A stretch of 64,000 nucleotides of DNA, taken from Halomonas gemina (GTDB lineage Bacteria; Pseudomonadota; Gammaproteobacteria; Pseudomonadales; Halomonadaceae). Positions 32,727 through 41,984 of the stretch are shown one piece after another. The DNA is taken from positions 310,001 to 374,000 of the forward strand of contig NZ_JAMJPK010000002.1 in the NCBI RefSeq assembly GCF_023554995.1, written 5' to 3'. A program made the translations under genes and the position numbers. Every line of letters starts with the position of its first letter. The first letter of the stretch is position 1. The notes beneath the pieces were generated by a model that had not been told where the DNA came from, made no database searches, and saw only the letters and a program-made list of their open reading frames with translations.

Positions 32727-33239
32727 CTAGAGGCCGGGAACCAGGGCGATCTCGTCGTCGCTGGGGAAGCGGGCCTCGCCGGTCAGGCGCCATTCGGCGT
32801 CCCGGCCCTCGGTGGGCTGCAGCTGCAGGTACCAGCGGTAGTTCAGCGGCTCGTTGACCATGCCCACATAGCGCCCGTCGCGGACGTGCTCCAGGGTCAG
32901 CGAGCGGTCTCGGCTGCTCTCGGTCGGGAAGATCAGCTCCAAGAAAAGCTGTTCAGGCTGGCGATCGCCCTGCAGGTCAACTACCACGTCGCCGGTGCGG
33001 TCGTCGACCAGCAGGCGAGCCTCGAGTCCCAGCGTCTGCGCATGCTCCTGCTTGGCGAGCTGCTGGTTGATGGCCAGGCCTTGCTTATAGTAGTCACCGC
33101 TCACCGAGCCGTCATAGTAGCGGATCGACAGCGTCAGGTAGACCAGGCTGAAGGTCACCGAGGAGGCCAGCAGGCCGATCAGGAACCAGGGCCAGAACTG
33201 CTTGTACCAGGGCGGGATGCTCTCGTGTTCCGCGCTCAT
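32727..33239 (-). CDS. ccoH: CcoH/FixH-family cbb3 assembly protein
   Basis: The 170-residue protein has an N-terminal membrane anchor (PWYKQFWPWFLIGLLASSVT, then FSLVYLTLSIRYYDGSVSGD). A periplasmic FixH domain with a YYKQGLAINQQLAK segment follows. CcoH is a small factor that helps assemble or stabilise the cbb3 complex. The start overlaps the ccoG stop by one base, and 19 bases separate it from ccoI. Confidence 0.92.
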   Translation of the reverse strand: MSAEHESIPPWYKQFWPWFLIGLLASSVTFSLVYLTLSIRYYDGSVSGDYYKQGLAINQQLAKQEHAQTLGLEARLLVDDRTGDVVVDLQGDRQPEQLFLELIFPTESSRDRSLTLEHVRDGRYVGMVNEPLNYRWYLQLQPTEGRDAEWRLTGEARFPSDDEIALVPGL

Positions 33240-34672
33240 CAGCGGGTCTCTCCTATGAAGCGGCTGTCGCGCTCGATGGCGATGTCGGCATCCTGCGCTT
33301 CCAGCCGCAGGATGATCTCGGCGCTGGGCCGGTCGATGGCCTCGGGGGGTACGCTGGCCTGGATCACCAGCTGGCGCGACTCGCCGGCCGGCACGCTGAC
33401 CTCATGGGTATCCAGGGTCAGGCCGGGCAGGCCAGAGGCCTCCAGCCGGTAGACATGCGGCTGGCTGTCGAGGTTGCGCACCGTCAGGGTGTAGGCGTTG
33501 CTGATGCGCCCGTCACGGGTCATCTGGAACAGCCGGTTGCGGTCGCGCTCCACGTCGAAGCCCAGGGGCGTGCGGTCAGCCACCGCCCAGGCGAAGACCC
33601 CGATCATCACCACCAGGGCGGCCAGATAGCCCATCAGGCGGGGTCGCAGGATGTGCGTCGGCTTGCCTTCCAGGGCGTTCTCGGTGGTGTAGCGGATCAG
33701 CCCGCGGGGATAGCCCATCCTGTCCATCACGCTATCGCAGGCATCGATGCAGGCCGCGCAGGTGATGCATTCATATTGCAGGCCGTCGCGGATGTCGATG
33801 CCGGTGGGGCAGACCTGCACGCAGAGGTCGCAGTCGATGCAGTCGCCGTGGCCGGCCTCGCGGGCCTCGGCATGGGACAGGCTCTTCCTGCGCGGACCGC
33901 GAGGCTCGCCGCGGTCCGTATCGTAGGAGACGATCAGGGTGTCGCGGTCGAACATCACCGACTGGAAGCGCGCGTAAGGGCACATGTAGATGCACACCTG
34001 CTCGCGCAGCCAGCCGGCATTGAGGTAGGTGAAGACCAGGAAGAAGCCGACCCAGAAGTAGGACCAGCCGTGGGCCTCGAGGGTGGGCAGCGCCACCACC
34101 AGGTCGCGGATGGGGGTGAAGTAGCCGACGAAGGTGACCCCGGTGGCCAGGGCGATCAGCAGCCAGATGGCGTGCTTGGCGGACTTGCGCCACAGCTTGT
34201 CGGTGGTCATCGGCTGCTTGTCGAGCTTGATGCGGCGGTTGCGCGAGCCCTCCAGTCGATGCTCGACCCAGATGAACAGGAAGGTCCAGACGCTCTGTGG
34301 GCAGGTGTAGCCGCACCAGACGCGGCCCGCGAACACCGTGATGAAGAACAGGCCGAAGGCACAGATGATCAGCAGCCAGGAGAGCAGCATGAACTCCTGC
34401 GGGTAGAAGGTGGCCGAGAAGATGTGGAATTCTCGGCCGGGGAGGTCGAACCAGATCGCCGGGCGGTCGCCCCAGGGCACCCAGGGCAGCAGGAAGAAGG
34501 CTAGCATCAGCGCCCAGTTGGATACGCGGCGCAGGCGCTGGAAGAAGCCCTTGATCTCGCGCACGTAGATATGGCGCCGGCTGGCGTACATGTGCTGGGT
34601 GACCGCTTCCTGGGGCGTGTGATGCGCCACGGGATCCGGGGTGACGTCGCGGGTCGGGATCTTCTCGCTCAT
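33239..34672 (-). CDS. ccoG: CcoG, cbb3 oxidase assembly ferredoxin-like Cu(II) reductase
   Basis: The 477-residue membrane protein has about five membrane segments and a polyferredoxin part with two clusters: CIDCDLCVQVCPTGIDIRDG and CITCAACIDACD. A further Cys pair is in VWCGYTCPQSVW. A C-terminal Ig-like FixG domain follows. In Rhodobacter, CcoG reduces copper for transfer to the oxidase. The start ATG at 34672 gives MSEKIPTRDVTPDPV. It heads the ccoGHIS operon, which begins after the ccoP terminator. Confidence 0.94.
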   Translation of the reverse strand: MSEKIPTRDVTPDPVAHHTPQEAVTQHMYASRRHIYVREIKGFFQRLRRVSNWALMLAFFLLPWVPWGDRPAIWFDLPGREFHIFSATFYPQEFMLLSWLLIICAFGLFFITVFAGRVWCGYTCPQSVWTFLFIWVEHRLEGSRNRRIKLDKQPMTTDKLWRKSAKHAIWLLIALATGVTFVGYFTPIRDLVVALPTLEAHGWSYFWVGFFLVFTYLNAGWLREQVCIYMCPYARFQSVMFDRDTLIVSYDTDRGEPRGPRRKSLSHAEAREAGHGDCIDCDLCVQVCPTGIDIRDGLQYECITCAACIDACDSVMDRMGYPRGLIRYTTENALEGKPTHILRPRLMGYLAALVVMIGVFAWAVADRTPLGFDVERDRNRLFQMTRDGRISNAYTLTVRNLDSQPHVYRLEASGLPGLTLDTHEVSVPAGESRQLVIQASVPPEAIDRPSAEIILRLEAQDADIAIERDSRFIGETR

Positions 34673-34760
34673 GGCAGGCTCACGGCTGGCAAGGAGGGGC
34701 AGGGCCGGGCAGGGAGGCCACTGCAGGTGTACATATTGTATCGGGGTGTCCGCAAAACGA

Positions 34761-34790
34761 GAAAGGGTGCGACCGGAGGCCGCACCCTTC
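34761..34790 (-). terminator. Terminator between ccoP and ccoG
   Basis: On the minus strand GAAGGGTGCGGCC pairs with GGTCGCACCCTTTC with one internal mismatch. TTTCTCGTTTT follows. It divides structural (ccoNOQP) from assembly (ccoGHIS) genes and starts 20 bases after the ccoP stop. Confidence 0.85.
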
Positions 34791-34809
34791 AACGTCCGAG
34801 GGTCTTGTC

Positions 34810-35739
34810 TCAGTCCTCGAAGCGCAGGCTGTAGACGTAGGCGGCGACCAGGTGGACGCGCTCCTCGCCGATATAAGCGGCCTGGGCCGGCATATGGCCG
34901 TTGCGGCCGTTACGCAGGGTCTGTCGCACGGAGTCCGCCACGCTCTGGCCGGGTTGCTGGTAGAGCCAGATGTCGTTGGTCAGGTTGGGCGCCCCCAGGG
35001 CCTGGTTGCCGGTGCCGTCGGGCATATGGCAGGCCGCGCACACCGAGGCGAAGGTCGCCGCACCGCTCTCGGCGCGCTCCGTGTCATGCTCCAGCCCGGA
35101 AAGGGAGAGCACGTGCTGGGTGAGGTTCTCGATGTTCTCGCTGCCCAGCTGCTGCCAGGAAGGCATCAGGCCATTACGCCCCTGGTGGAGGGTCGTCAGA
35201 ATGTTTTCCGGCTCGCCACCGTAGAGCCAGTCGTCATCGGTCAGGTTGGGGAAACCGTAGCCGCCCCGCGCGCCCGAGCCGTGGCAGACTGCGCAGTTGT
35301 TGAGGTAGATGCGCTCGGCGACCTGCATCGCCTCGTCGTCCTTGGCCAGTTCGGGGATCGGCACCTCCTGGTACTGGGCGAAGATCGGCGTGAAGCGCTC
35401 CTCGGCGCGGGCCACTTCCTTCTCCCACTGGTTCTCCTGGGTCCAGCCCAGCACGCCGGCGAAGTTGCCAAGGCCCGGATAGAGCACCAGGTAGCCTAGG
35501 GCGAAGATCACGGTGCCCACGTAGAGCTGGAACCACCAGCGGGGCAACGGGTTGTCGTACTCCTCGATCCCGTCGGCGGCATGGCCGGTGGTATCCACGT
35601 TGCCCTCGGCATCGGGGGTCTTGTCGGTCTTGCGGTTGGCGTAGAGCAGCCAGAAGGCAATCCCGATGGAGCCCAGCGTGATCACGATGATCCAGGCACT
35701 CCAGAAGCCGGAAAGGGAGTCACCCCATAGATAATTCAT
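34810..35739 (-). CDS. ccoP: cbb3-type cytochrome c oxidase subunit III (dihaem)
   Basis: The 309-residue protein has two membrane segments (about 13-33 and 68-88). Two periplasmic class I cytochrome c domains follow with haem sites CAVCH (149-153) and CAACH (234-238). Late Met residues (GLMPSW, GHMPA) are likely axial ligands. It carries electrons from cytochrome c to CcoO/CcoN. The N-terminal PRWWFQLYVGTVIFALGY is highly typical. It overlaps ccoQ by 4 bases. Confidence 0.96.
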   Translation of the reverse strand: MNYLWGDSLSGFWSAWIIVITLGSIGIAFWLLYANRKTDKTPDAEGNVDTTGHAADGIEEYDNPLPRWWFQLYVGTVIFALGYLVLYPGLGNFAGVLGWTQENQWEKEVARAEERFTPIFAQYQEVPIPELAKDDEAMQVAERIYLNNCAVCHGSGARGGYGFPNLTDDDWLYGGEPENILTTLHQGRNGLMPSWQQLGSENIENLTQHVLSLSGLEHDTERAESGAATFASVCAACHMPDGTGNQALGAPNLTNDIWLYQQPGQSVADSVRQTLRNGRNGHMPAQAAYIGEERVHLVAAYVYSLRFED

Positions 35740-35951
35740 GTGTTCTTGTCTCCCCTGTCATGACGGGAATCGGTCTCGCGCGAGGCGCTCGTGTCACGGT
35801 TTGCCAGTGCATCATCCTCGTCGGCGAAGGGCAGATTTTTCGCCTCGTCGAAATCCTTCTTGCGCCGACTCGAGTAGGCCCACAGGGTGAGCCCGATGAA
35901 GGCAACGATCAGGATGCCCGTGATGATGCCGCGAAAGGTTCCGGTATCCAT
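35736..35951 (-). CDS. ccoQ: CcoQ, cbb3 oxidase small subunit IV
   Basis: This 71-residue protein has one membrane segment (GIITGILIVAFIGLTLWAYS) and the conserved RRKKDFDEAKNLPFADE. That motif is typical of CcoQ, which stabilises the oxidase. It lies between ccoO and ccoP with a 2-base gap and a 4-base overlap. Confidence 0.94.
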   Translation of the reverse strand: MDTGTFRGIITGILIVAFIGLTLWAYSSRRKKDFDEAKNLPFADEDDALANRDTSASRETDSRHDRGDKNT

Positions 35952-35953
35952 AG

Positions 35954-36562
35954 TCAGCGTGTGCCCTCGAGCACGGTGCCAAGCTGTTGCAGATAGGCGA
36001 TCAGCGCGGTGATCTCCTGCTCGCCGCGCACCTCGCTACCGGCGTTCTCGATCTGCTCGTCGGTGTAGGGCACGCCGAGGGCACGCAGGGCGCGCATCTT
36101 CTTCGGCGTATCCTCGCCATCCAGGGTGTTCTCGAACAGCCACGGGTAGGCCGGCATGACCGATTCCGGTACCACGTCACGGGGGTTGTAGAGGTGGGCG
36201 CGGTGCCAGTCGTCGCTGTAGCGGCCGCCGACGCGGGCCAGGTCCGGCCCGGTGCGCTTGGAGCCCCACAGGAAGTTGTGGTCGTAGACCGTTTCCCCTG
36301 CCACGGTGTAGGGGCCGTAGCGTTCGGTCTCGGCACGGAAGGGGCGGACCATCTGCGAGTGGCAGCCCACACAGCCCTCGCGGCGATAGATGCCACGGCC
36401 TTCCAGTTCCAGCGCGGAGAGCGGCTCGAGCCCCTCGACGGGTTCGGTCGTCTGCTTCTGGAAGAACAGCGGCACGACCTCGGCCAGGCCGCCGAAACTG
36501 ATCACCACCAAGATCAGTACGGCGAGCAGGCCGACGTTCTTTTCGACAATCTCGTGTCTCAT
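35954..36562 (-). CDS. ccoO: cbb3-type cytochrome c oxidase subunit II (monohaem)
   Basis: The 202-residue protein is membrane-anchored by residues 10-32 and has one haem c site CVGCH (64-68) in the family motif [13 protein letters not shown]. Further conserved parts are [20 protein letters not shown] and the Met region [10 protein letters not shown]. The start is the ATG at 36562. It is the second gene of ccoNOQP, 23 bases after ccoN. Confidence 0.96.
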   Translation of the reverse strand: MRHEIVEKNVGLLAVLILVVISFGGLAEVVPLFFQKQTTEPVEGLEPLSALELEGRGIYRREGCVGCHSQMVRPFRAETERYGPYTVAGETVYDHNFLWGSKRTGPDLARVGGRYSDDWHRAHLYNPRDVVPESVMPAYPWLFENTLDGEDTPKKMRALRALGVPYTDEQIENAGSEVRGEQEITALIAYLQQLGTVLEGTR

Positions 36563-36585
36563 TGGAGTCTCGTTCCCTGTTTGGC

Positions 36586-38010
36586 TCAGGCAGTCTGCGG
36601 AAGCGGCTGTCGGGCGCCTTCACCGCGACGAACGGTCATGAAGACGTTGAGGGCCATGATCAGCATGCCGGCCACCCAGCACAGGCCGCCGATAAGGCGC
36701 ACGATATAGCCCGGGCCGCTGGCCTCCACGGATTCCACGAAGGTGTACATCAGGGTGCCGTCGGGGTTGATGGCACGCCACATCAGGCCCTGCAGGATGC
36801 CGTTGACCCACATGGCTGCGATGTAGAGCACCGTGCCGATGGTGGCCAGCCAGAAGTGCACGGCGATCAGGTTGACCGAGTGCATTTCGGTGCGACCGAA
36901 GAGGCGCGGGATCAGGTGGTACATGGAGCCGATGGTGATCATCGCCACCCAGCCCAGGGCGCCGGCGTGCACGTGGCCGATGGTCCAGTCGGTGTAGTGG
37001 GAGAGGGCGTTGACCGTCTTCACCGCCATCATCGGGCCCTCGAAGGTGGACATGCCATAGAAGGAGAGGGCCACCACCAGGAAGCGCAGGGTCGGGTCGG
37101 TGCGCAGCTTATGCCAGGCGCCGGAGAGGGTCATCATGCCGTTGATCATGCCACCCCAGGAGGGGGCCAGCAGGATGATCGACATGATCATGCCCAGCGA
37201 CTGGGCCCAGTTGGGCAGGGCGGTGTAGTGCAGGTGGTGCGGCCCGGCCCACATGTAGACCATGATCAGCGCCCAGAAGTGGACGATGGAGAGGCGGTAG
37301 GAGTAGACCGGGCGCTCGGCCTGCTTGGGCACGAAGTAGTACATCATCCCCAGGAAGCCGGCCGTCAGGAAGAAGCCCACCGCGTTGTGGCCATACCACC
37401 ACTGCACCATGGCGTCGATGGTGCCGGCATAGATGGAGGTGGAGTACATCGGGGTCACCGGGATGGCGGCGTTGTTGACGATGTGCAGCACTGCCACGGT
37501 CAGGATGAAGGCGGCGAAGAACCAGTTGGCCACGTAGATGTGGGAGGTCTTGCGCAGCTTGATGGTGCCCAGGAAGACGATGGCGTAGCTGATCCAGACC
37601 ACGGCGATCAGGATGTTGATCGGCCACTCCAGCTCGGCATACTCCTTGGTGGTCGTCATGCCCAGCGGCAGGGAGATCACCGCGGAGACGATTACGGCCT
37701 GCCAGCCCCAGAAGGTGAAGGCCGCCAGCTTGTCGCCGAACAGCCGGGTCTGACAGGTCCGCTGCACCACGTAGTAGGAGGTGGCGAACAGTGCCGAGCC
37801 GCCGAAGGCGAAGATCACGGCGTTGGTGTGAAGGGGGCGCAGGCGGCCGAAGCTCGTCCACGGCAGTCCCAGGTTCAGTTCCGGCCATACCAGCTGTGCG
37901 GCAAGGATGACACCGAGGGTCATGCCCACGATGCCCCATACCACCGTCATGATCGCGAACTGCCGAACTACCTTGTAGTTGTAGGTCGGGTGTTCTAGTG
38001 CTGTGCTCAT
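36586..38010 (-). CDS. ccoN: cbb3-type cytochrome c oxidase subunit I
   Basis: At 474 residues with 12 membrane segments this is the catalytic haem-copper subunit. It holds the low-spin haem b, haem b3 and CuB. Conserved histidine-bearing segments include [30 protein letters not shown] and [17 protein letters not shown]. It reduces oxygen at high affinity and pumps protons. The start ATG at 38010 has GGGA upstream. A divergent hydrolase gene starts about 140 bases away. Confidence 0.97.
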   Translation of the reverse strand: MSTALEHPTYNYKVVRQFAIMTVVWGIVGMTLGVILAAQLVWPELNLGLPWTSFGRLRPLHTNAVIFAFGGSALFATSYYVVQRTCQTRLFGDKLAAFTFWGWQAVIVSAVISLPLGMTTTKEYAELEWPINILIAVVWISYAIVFLGTIKLRKTSHIYVANWFFAAFILTVAVLHIVNNAAIPVTPMYSTSIYAGTIDAMVQWWYGHNAVGFFLTAGFLGMMYYFVPKQAERPVYSYRLSIVHFWALIMVYMWAGPHHLHYTALPNWAQSLGMIMSIILLAPSWGGMINGMMTLSGAWHKLRTDPTLRFLVVALSFYGMSTFEGPMMAVKTVNALSHYTDWTIGHVHAGALGWVAMITIGSMYHLIPRLFGRTEMHSVNLIAVHFWLATIGTVLYIAAMWVNGILQGLMWRAINPDGTLMYTFVESVEASGPGYIVRLIGGLCWVAGMLIMALNVFMTVRRGEGARQPLPQTA

Positions 38011-38103
38011 GTCAGGTTCCCATCGAACGCGGTTTGGGGGTGTCCCGCGACATTCTGCCTCGGGGGACCTCCGCAGGATGATGCAGGTCTATAACCATCG
38101 CTG

Positions 38104-38132
38104 ATTCTAGCGCAGGCGTGCGACAAGCTGAA
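38104..38132 (-). promoter_or_regulatory. Possible ccoN promoter
   Basis: On the minus strand TTCAGC (38132-38127), 17 bases, then TAGAAT (38109-38104). The start codon is about 95 bases on. The -35 is poor, as expected for an activator-dependent promoter, but I found no convincing FNR box at -41. Confidence 0.35.
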
Positions 38133-38151
38133 CACGCCAATGTATTGATTC

Positions 38152-38895
38152 ATGAACGCGAAGGGGCTGAAATTGTCAGACCGTTTTTGTCGGGATTCGT
38201 CGCCCATCGACCGCGAAACCCTGCACCGATTGCTGCGGGATGGCGAGACCGGCGGCTGGAATATCGAGGGCCTCGGCCCCCTGGAAGTGCGTGGCGAGTG
38301 CCGGGCGGGCCGGCTGCTGATCGCCCATGGCGCCGGTGCGGGTCAGGATTCAACCTTCTTGCAACGGTTGCGTGATGCCCTGGCCGGGGTGGGGGTCCAG
38401 ACGCTGGCCATGGAGTTCGCCTACCTGCAGCAGATGCGCCGCGAAGGCCGGCGGCGGCCGCCGCCGAGGGTCGATCGCCTGGTCGATGAACTGCTCCACT
38501 GGTGCGACAGCGTGTCGCACCAGGACCTTCCGCCCCCCTGGCTGGGTGGCAAGTCGTTGGGTGGGCGTGTCGCCAGCCTGCTCGCGGCCCGCGACGGTGC
38601 CCCCGGCCTGGTGCTGTGTGGCTACCCCTTCCATGCGCCCGGCAGGCCCGAGCGCCTGCGGCTCTCCCACTGGCCGCTGCTGGGCTGTCCGACCCTGGTG
38701 GTGCAGGGCAGTCGGGATCCCTTCGGCACCCGCGACGAGGTGACGGGCTATGCGCTCCCCGGCACGGCGCGGCTGCACTGGCTCGAGGACGGCGACCATG
38801 ACTGGAAGCCGCGTCGCGCCTCGGGCAGGACCCAGGCGGAACTGATCGACGAGGGGGCGGCGGCGATCGCCGCCTTCATGATCGCCCACGCCTGA
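38152..38895 (+). CDS. Alpha/beta hydrolase, KANL3/Tex30-like
   Basis: The protein is 247 residues from the ATG at 38152. It has an alpha/beta-hydrolase core: LLIAHGAGAGQDS after the first strand, a nucleophile elbow GGKSLGGRVASLL (Ser in GKSLGG), an acid-bearing strand VVQGSRDPFG and a late His in EDGDHDWKP. These make a plausible Ser-Asp-His triad. Substrate is unknown. An alternative start is TTG 38173, which has AAGGGG seven bases ahead and may be the true one. It is divergent from ccoN. Confidence 0.85.
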   Translation: MNAKGLKLSDRFCRDSSPIDRETLHRLLRDGETGGWNIEGLGPLEVRGECRAGRLLIAHGAGAGQDSTFLQRLRDALAGVGVQTLAMEFAYLQQMRREGRRRPPPRVDRLVDELLHWCDSVSHQDLPPPWLGGKSLGGRVASLLAARDGAPGLVLCGYPFHAPGRPERLRLSHWPLLGCPTLVVQGSRDPFGTRDEVTGYALPGTARLHWLEDGDHDWKPRRASGRTQAELIDEGAAAIAAFMIAHA

Positions 38896-38899
38896 AACT

Positions 38900-38921
38900 C
38901 CCGCATTGCGGGCGATGCGGG
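38900..38921 (+). terminator. Weak hairpin after the hydrolase gene
   Basis: CCCGCAT / ATGCGGG with an 8-base loop, 5 bases after the stop, without a T-run. Confidence 0.35.
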
Positions 38922-38985
38922 CAAGTCGATGAAAGGGCGGAGGTTCTTGGCCTGCGGGCGTGCCCCTGTGGCGATGCGAAAAGCG

Positions 38986-39013
38986 TTGACATTGGTCGGG
39001 GCCCCTGTAGAAT
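38986..39013 (+). promoter_or_regulatory. Sigma-70 promoter of the Val/Asp tRNA cluster
   Basis: TTGACA at 38986-38991, 16 bases, TAGAAT at 39008-39013. A GC-rich discriminator (GCAGCGCC) typical of stringently controlled stable-RNA promoters follows, with the first tRNA at 39032. Confidence 0.8.
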
Positions 39014-39031
39014 GCAGCGCCACGTGACCGG

Positions 39032-39107
39032 GGGTGGTTAGCTCAGCTGGGAGAGCACCAGCCTTACAAGCTGGGGGTCACAGGTTCGAACCCTGTACCA
39101 CCCACCA
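39032..39107 (+). tRNA. tRNA-Val (anticodon TAC)
   Basis: A 76-base cloverleaf with encoded CCA. Acceptor GGGTGGT/ACCACCC, anticodon arm CCAGC-CTTACAA-GCTGG with TAC at 34-36, and T-arm ACAGG-TTCGAAC-CCTGT. It is first in a five-tRNA cluster. Confidence 0.96.
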
Positions 39108-39149
39108 TCGCCTCGGCGATGCCCGATCATGTCGCAGGAAGAGTGCAGC

Positions 39150-39226
39150 GGACCGGTAGTTCAGTTGGTTAGAATGCCGGCCTGTCACGCCGGAGGTCGC
39201 GGGTTCGAGTCCCGTCCGGTCCGCCA
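39150..39226 (+). tRNA. tRNA-Asp (anticodon GTC), copy 1
   Basis: A 77-base cloverleaf with encoded CCA. Acceptor GGACCGG/CCGGTCC, anticodon loop CTGTCAC, and T-arm GCGGG-TTCGAGT-CCCGT. Its sequence is identical to copy 2. Confidence 0.97.
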
Positions 39227-39254
39227 TGTTCTTCCCTGTCGCAGGTCATCTTGC

Positions 39255-39331
39255 GGACCGGTAGTTCAGTTGGTTAGAATGCCGGCCTGTCACGCCGGAG
39301 GTCGCGGGTTCGAGTCCCGTCCGGTCCGCCA
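39255..39331 (+). tRNA. tRNA-Asp (anticodon GTC), copy 2
   Basis: Identical to copy 1 over all 77 bases, 28 bases downstream of it. It includes encoded CCA. Confidence 0.97.
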
Positions 39332-39370
39332 TGATGGCATGACGACAGCAGCAAGCTTGCAGTAACGCGT

Positions 39371-39447
39371 GGGTGATTAGCTCAGTTGGTTAGAGCACCA
39401 GCCTCACATGCTGGGGGTCACTGGTTCGAGTCCGGTATCACCCACCA
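39371..39447 (+). tRNA. tRNA-Val (anticodon CAC)
   Basis: A 77-base cloverleaf with encoded CCA. Acceptor GGGTGAT/ATCACCC, and anticodon arm CCAGC-CTCACAT-GCTGG, so positions 34-36 read CAC, specific for GUG codons. The body is close to the TAC isoacceptor upstream. Confidence 0.93.
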
Positions 39448-39450
39448 CGC

Positions 39451-39527
39451 GGACCGGTAGTTCAGTCGGTTAGAATGCCGGCCTGTCACGCCGGAGGTCG
39501 CGGGTTCGAGTCCCGTCCGGTCCGCCA
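39451..39527 (+). tRNA. tRNA-Asp (anticodon GTC), copy 3
   Basis: Differs from copies 1 and 2 by a single T-to-C change in the D loop (CAGTCGG). It starts only 3 bases after the preceding tRNA-Val, so the two are processed from one short linker. Confidence 0.97.
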
Positions 39528-39545
39528 TCTGCACACGAATTCTTC

Positions 39546-39574
39546 AGCCCCGAGGCCCTTCAGGCCTCGGGGCT
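39546..39574 (+). terminator. Terminator of the tRNA cluster
   Basis: A 12-bp perfect stem (AGCCCCGAGGCC / GGCCTCGGGGCT) with a 5-base loop, 18 bases after the last tRNA. Confidence 0.85.
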
Positions 39575-39703
39575 GTCTCGTTGGTGCCCGGGTATCTGTC
39601 CCTTGCTCTCCGGTGACGCTTGTCGATGAGCCTTTGCGTCATGTGGCTCGACTATCATACAGTTGTTTGAATCGACCGCCGTTACGACCGTGAGGATCCT
39701 GCC

Positions 39704-41716
39704 GTGAGTGCTTATCCCCAGCTGTTCCGACCCCTGAAGGTCGGCCACCTGACACTGCCCAACCGGGTGCTGATGGGCTCGATGCACACCAATCTCGAGG
39801 AGGCGCCGGGCGGCTTCGCGCGACTGGCGGCCTTCTACGCCGAGCGTGCCCGGGAGGGGGTCGGGCTGATCGTTACCGGCGGTATCGCGCCCCATCCCGA
39901 GGGGGCCGTCTTCCAGGGGGCGGCGACCCTCGAGCGGCCCGAGCAGGTGGCGGAACACCGTGGCGTGGTCGATGCCGTGCACGCGGCCGGCGGTCGCCTC
40001 TGCCTGCAGATCCTGCATGCCGGGCGCTACGCCTATACGCCCGAGCTGGTGGCGCCCTCGGCGCTCCAGGCCCCCATCAACCCCTTCACCCCCCGGGAGC
40101 TCGCCGGCGACGAGGTCGAGGCGCGTATCGAGGCCTACGTGCGCTGCGCGAAACTGGCCCGGGAGGCCGGTTACGACGGTGTCGAGGTGATGGGGTCCGA
40201 GGGCTACCTCATCAACCAGTTCATCTGCCCCCGGACCAACCATCGCGACGATGCCTGGGGCGGCTGCCTCGAGAACCGCCTGCGCTTCCCGGTGGAGATC
40301 GTACGGCGGATTCGCGAGGCCGTGGGCCAGGCGTTCCTGATCATCTTTAGGCTCTCGATGATCGATCTGGTGGAGGAGGGCAGCACCTTCGAGGAGGTCG
40401 TCGCCCTGGGGCGCGCCCTGGAGACCGCCGGGGTCGATGTGATCAACACCGGCATCGGCTGGCACGAGGCGCGCATCCCCACCATCGTCACCAGCGTGCC
40501 GCGGGCCGCCTTCACCGAGGTGACCCGGCGCATGAAGGCCGAACTCTCTGTACCGCTGATCACCACCAACCGCATCAACATGCCGGAGGTCGCCGAGCGG
40601 GTCCTCGCCGAGGGGCATGCCGACATGGTCTCCATGGCACGTCCCTTCCTGGCCGACCCGGCCTGGGTGAGCAAGGCCGCCGCGGGACGCAGCGAGGAGA
40701 TCAACACCTGCATCGCCTGCAACCAGGCCTGCCTGGACCAGGTCTTCCTGGGCCGGGTGACCTCCTGCCTGGTCAATCCGCGGGCCTGTCACGAGACGGA
40801 GCTGGTGGTCGGCCCGGTCGCTGCGCCGCAGGCCATCGCCGTGGTGGGCGCTGGTCCCGCCGGGCTTGCCACCGCGGTCACTGCGGCCCAGTGCGGCCAT
40901 GCCGTGACCCTGTTCGAGCGCGGGACAGAGCTGGGCGGCCAGTTCAACCATGCGCGGCGGATTCCCGGCAAGGAGGAGTTCGACGAGACCCTGCGCTACT
41001 ACCGGGTGATGCTCGACAGGCTGGGCGTCACGGTGCGGCTGGGGACCGAGGCGGATGTCCAGGCCCTGCGCGACTTCGACGCGGTGGTGCTGGCCACCGG
41101 CGTGCGGCCACGGCGCCTCGCCATGCCGGGCATCGACCATCCGAAGGTCATCGGCTACCCGACGGCGATCACCCATCCCGAGCGGGTCGGCCGGCGCGTG
41201 GCGATCATCGGCGCCGGGGGCATCGGCTTCGACGTGGCGGAGCTCCTGACCCACGCCGGCGACGCCGCACCGTCGGTCGCGGCCTGGTGCGATGAGTGGG
41301 GGGTGGACCTGGGCGTCTCGCATCGCGGCGGCCTCAGGGCGGCCGAACGACCCGCGACGCCCCGCCAGGTCGTCCTGCTGCAGCGCAAGGCCAGCAAGCC
41401 GGGCAAGGGGCTCGGCAAGACCACCGGCTGGGTGCACCGGGCCTCGCTCAAGCATCGCGGGGTCGAGATGCTGGCCGGCTGCGAGTATCTCGGCATCGAC
41501 GACGAGGGGCTGCATCTGCGCATCGATGGCGAACCGCGTTGTCTCGAGGTCGATACCATCGTGGTCTGTGCGGGCCAGGAACCGGTGCGGGAGCTGCTCG
41601 CGCCGCTTCGGGCGGCCGGGGTGGCCGTGCATGTCATCGGCGGTGCCGACGAGGCGGCGGAGCTCGATGCCCGTCGCGCCATCGAGCAGGGAACCCGGCT
41701 GGCTGCTCGGCTCTGA
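39704..41716 (+). CDS. fadH: NADPH-dependent 2,4-dienoyl-CoA reductase
   Basis: The 670-residue flavoprotein (E. coli FadH 672) reduces 2,4-dienoyl-CoA in beta-oxidation of unsaturated fatty acids. It has an N-terminal old-yellow-enzyme TIM barrel (PQLFRPLKVGHLTLPNRVLM), four cysteines for a [4Fe-4S] cluster (Cys336, 339, 343, 355), an FAD-binding Rossmann motif AVVGAGPAGLA and an NADPH-binding GAGGIGFDVAELL. Translation starts at GTG 39704 with TGAGGA upstream. It is monocistronic after the tRNA terminator. Confidence 0.93.
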   Translation: MSAYPQLFRPLKVGHLTLPNRVLMGSMHTNLEEAPGGFARLAAFYAERAREGVGLIVTGGIAPHPEGAVFQGAATLERPEQVAEHRGVVDAVHAAGGRLCLQILHAGRYAYTPELVAPSALQAPINPFTPRELAGDEVEARIEAYVRCAKLAREAGYDGVEVMGSEGYLINQFICPRTNHRDDAWGGCLENRLRFPVEIVRRIREAVGQAFLIIFRLSMIDLVEEGSTFEEVVALGRALETAGVDVINTGIGWHEARIPTIVTSVPRAAFTEVTRRMKAELSVPLITTNRINMPEVAERVLAEGHADMVSMARPFLADPAWVSKAAAGRSEEINTCIACNQACLDQVFLGRVTSCLVNPRACHETELVVGPVAAPQAIAVVGAGPAGLATAVTAAQCGHAVTLFERGTELGGQFNHARRIPGKEEFDETLRYYRVMLDRLGVTVRLGTEADVQALRDFDAVVLATGVRPRRLAMPGIDHPKVIGYPTAITHPERVGRRVAIIGAGGIGFDVAELLTHAGDAAPSVAAWCDEWGVDLGVSHRGGLRAAERPATPRQVVLLQRKASKPGKGLGKTTGWVHRASLKHRGVEMLAGCEYLGIDDEGLHLRIDGEPRCLEVDTIVVCAGQEPVRELLAPLRAAGVAVHVIGGADEAAELDARRAIEQGTRLAARL

Positions 41717-41984
41717 CGCCCGCCGCGGCCAGGGTGTCGGCCGCCTGTCCCTGCCTGCCATCCGCTGCCCGTCTCCGGCAGACAGCGTCGTTTCAGCGTT
41801 TAATCTTTCGCGATTCCTCATGAACCCAGTGGCGCTCGCCGGGCTCTCAGGTGTGAGGGCTCGGGTGCGTTGATTGGTGAGGCAAACCGTTATCCGCTGA
41901 TGCTGTCTACGCTGATGAGACCCACCCCCGGCCTGCCATCACCATGTCAGAGTGGCCGGGGAACCGGGCATACAGGAGGCATCG
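41717..41984 (+). other. fadH-prkA intergenic region
   Basis: Non-coding. It should contain the promoter of the prkA operon; I see no clear sigma-70, sigma-54 or terminator signature beyond the ribosome binding site ACAGGAGG at 41972-41979. Confidence 0.5.

Noticed and set aside
38140..38160. TTGATTCATGAA as an FNR box for ccoN
   Set aside because: Only one half site matches TTGAT-N4-ATCAA; the second half has no agreement at the correct spacing.
38997..39531. Genomic island attachment site at the tRNA cluster
   Set aside because: The tRNA genes are intact with encoded CCA, and no integrase, direct repeat of a tRNA end or change of base composition is seen nearby. The repeated 3' ends are explained by the duplicated tRNA-Asp genes.
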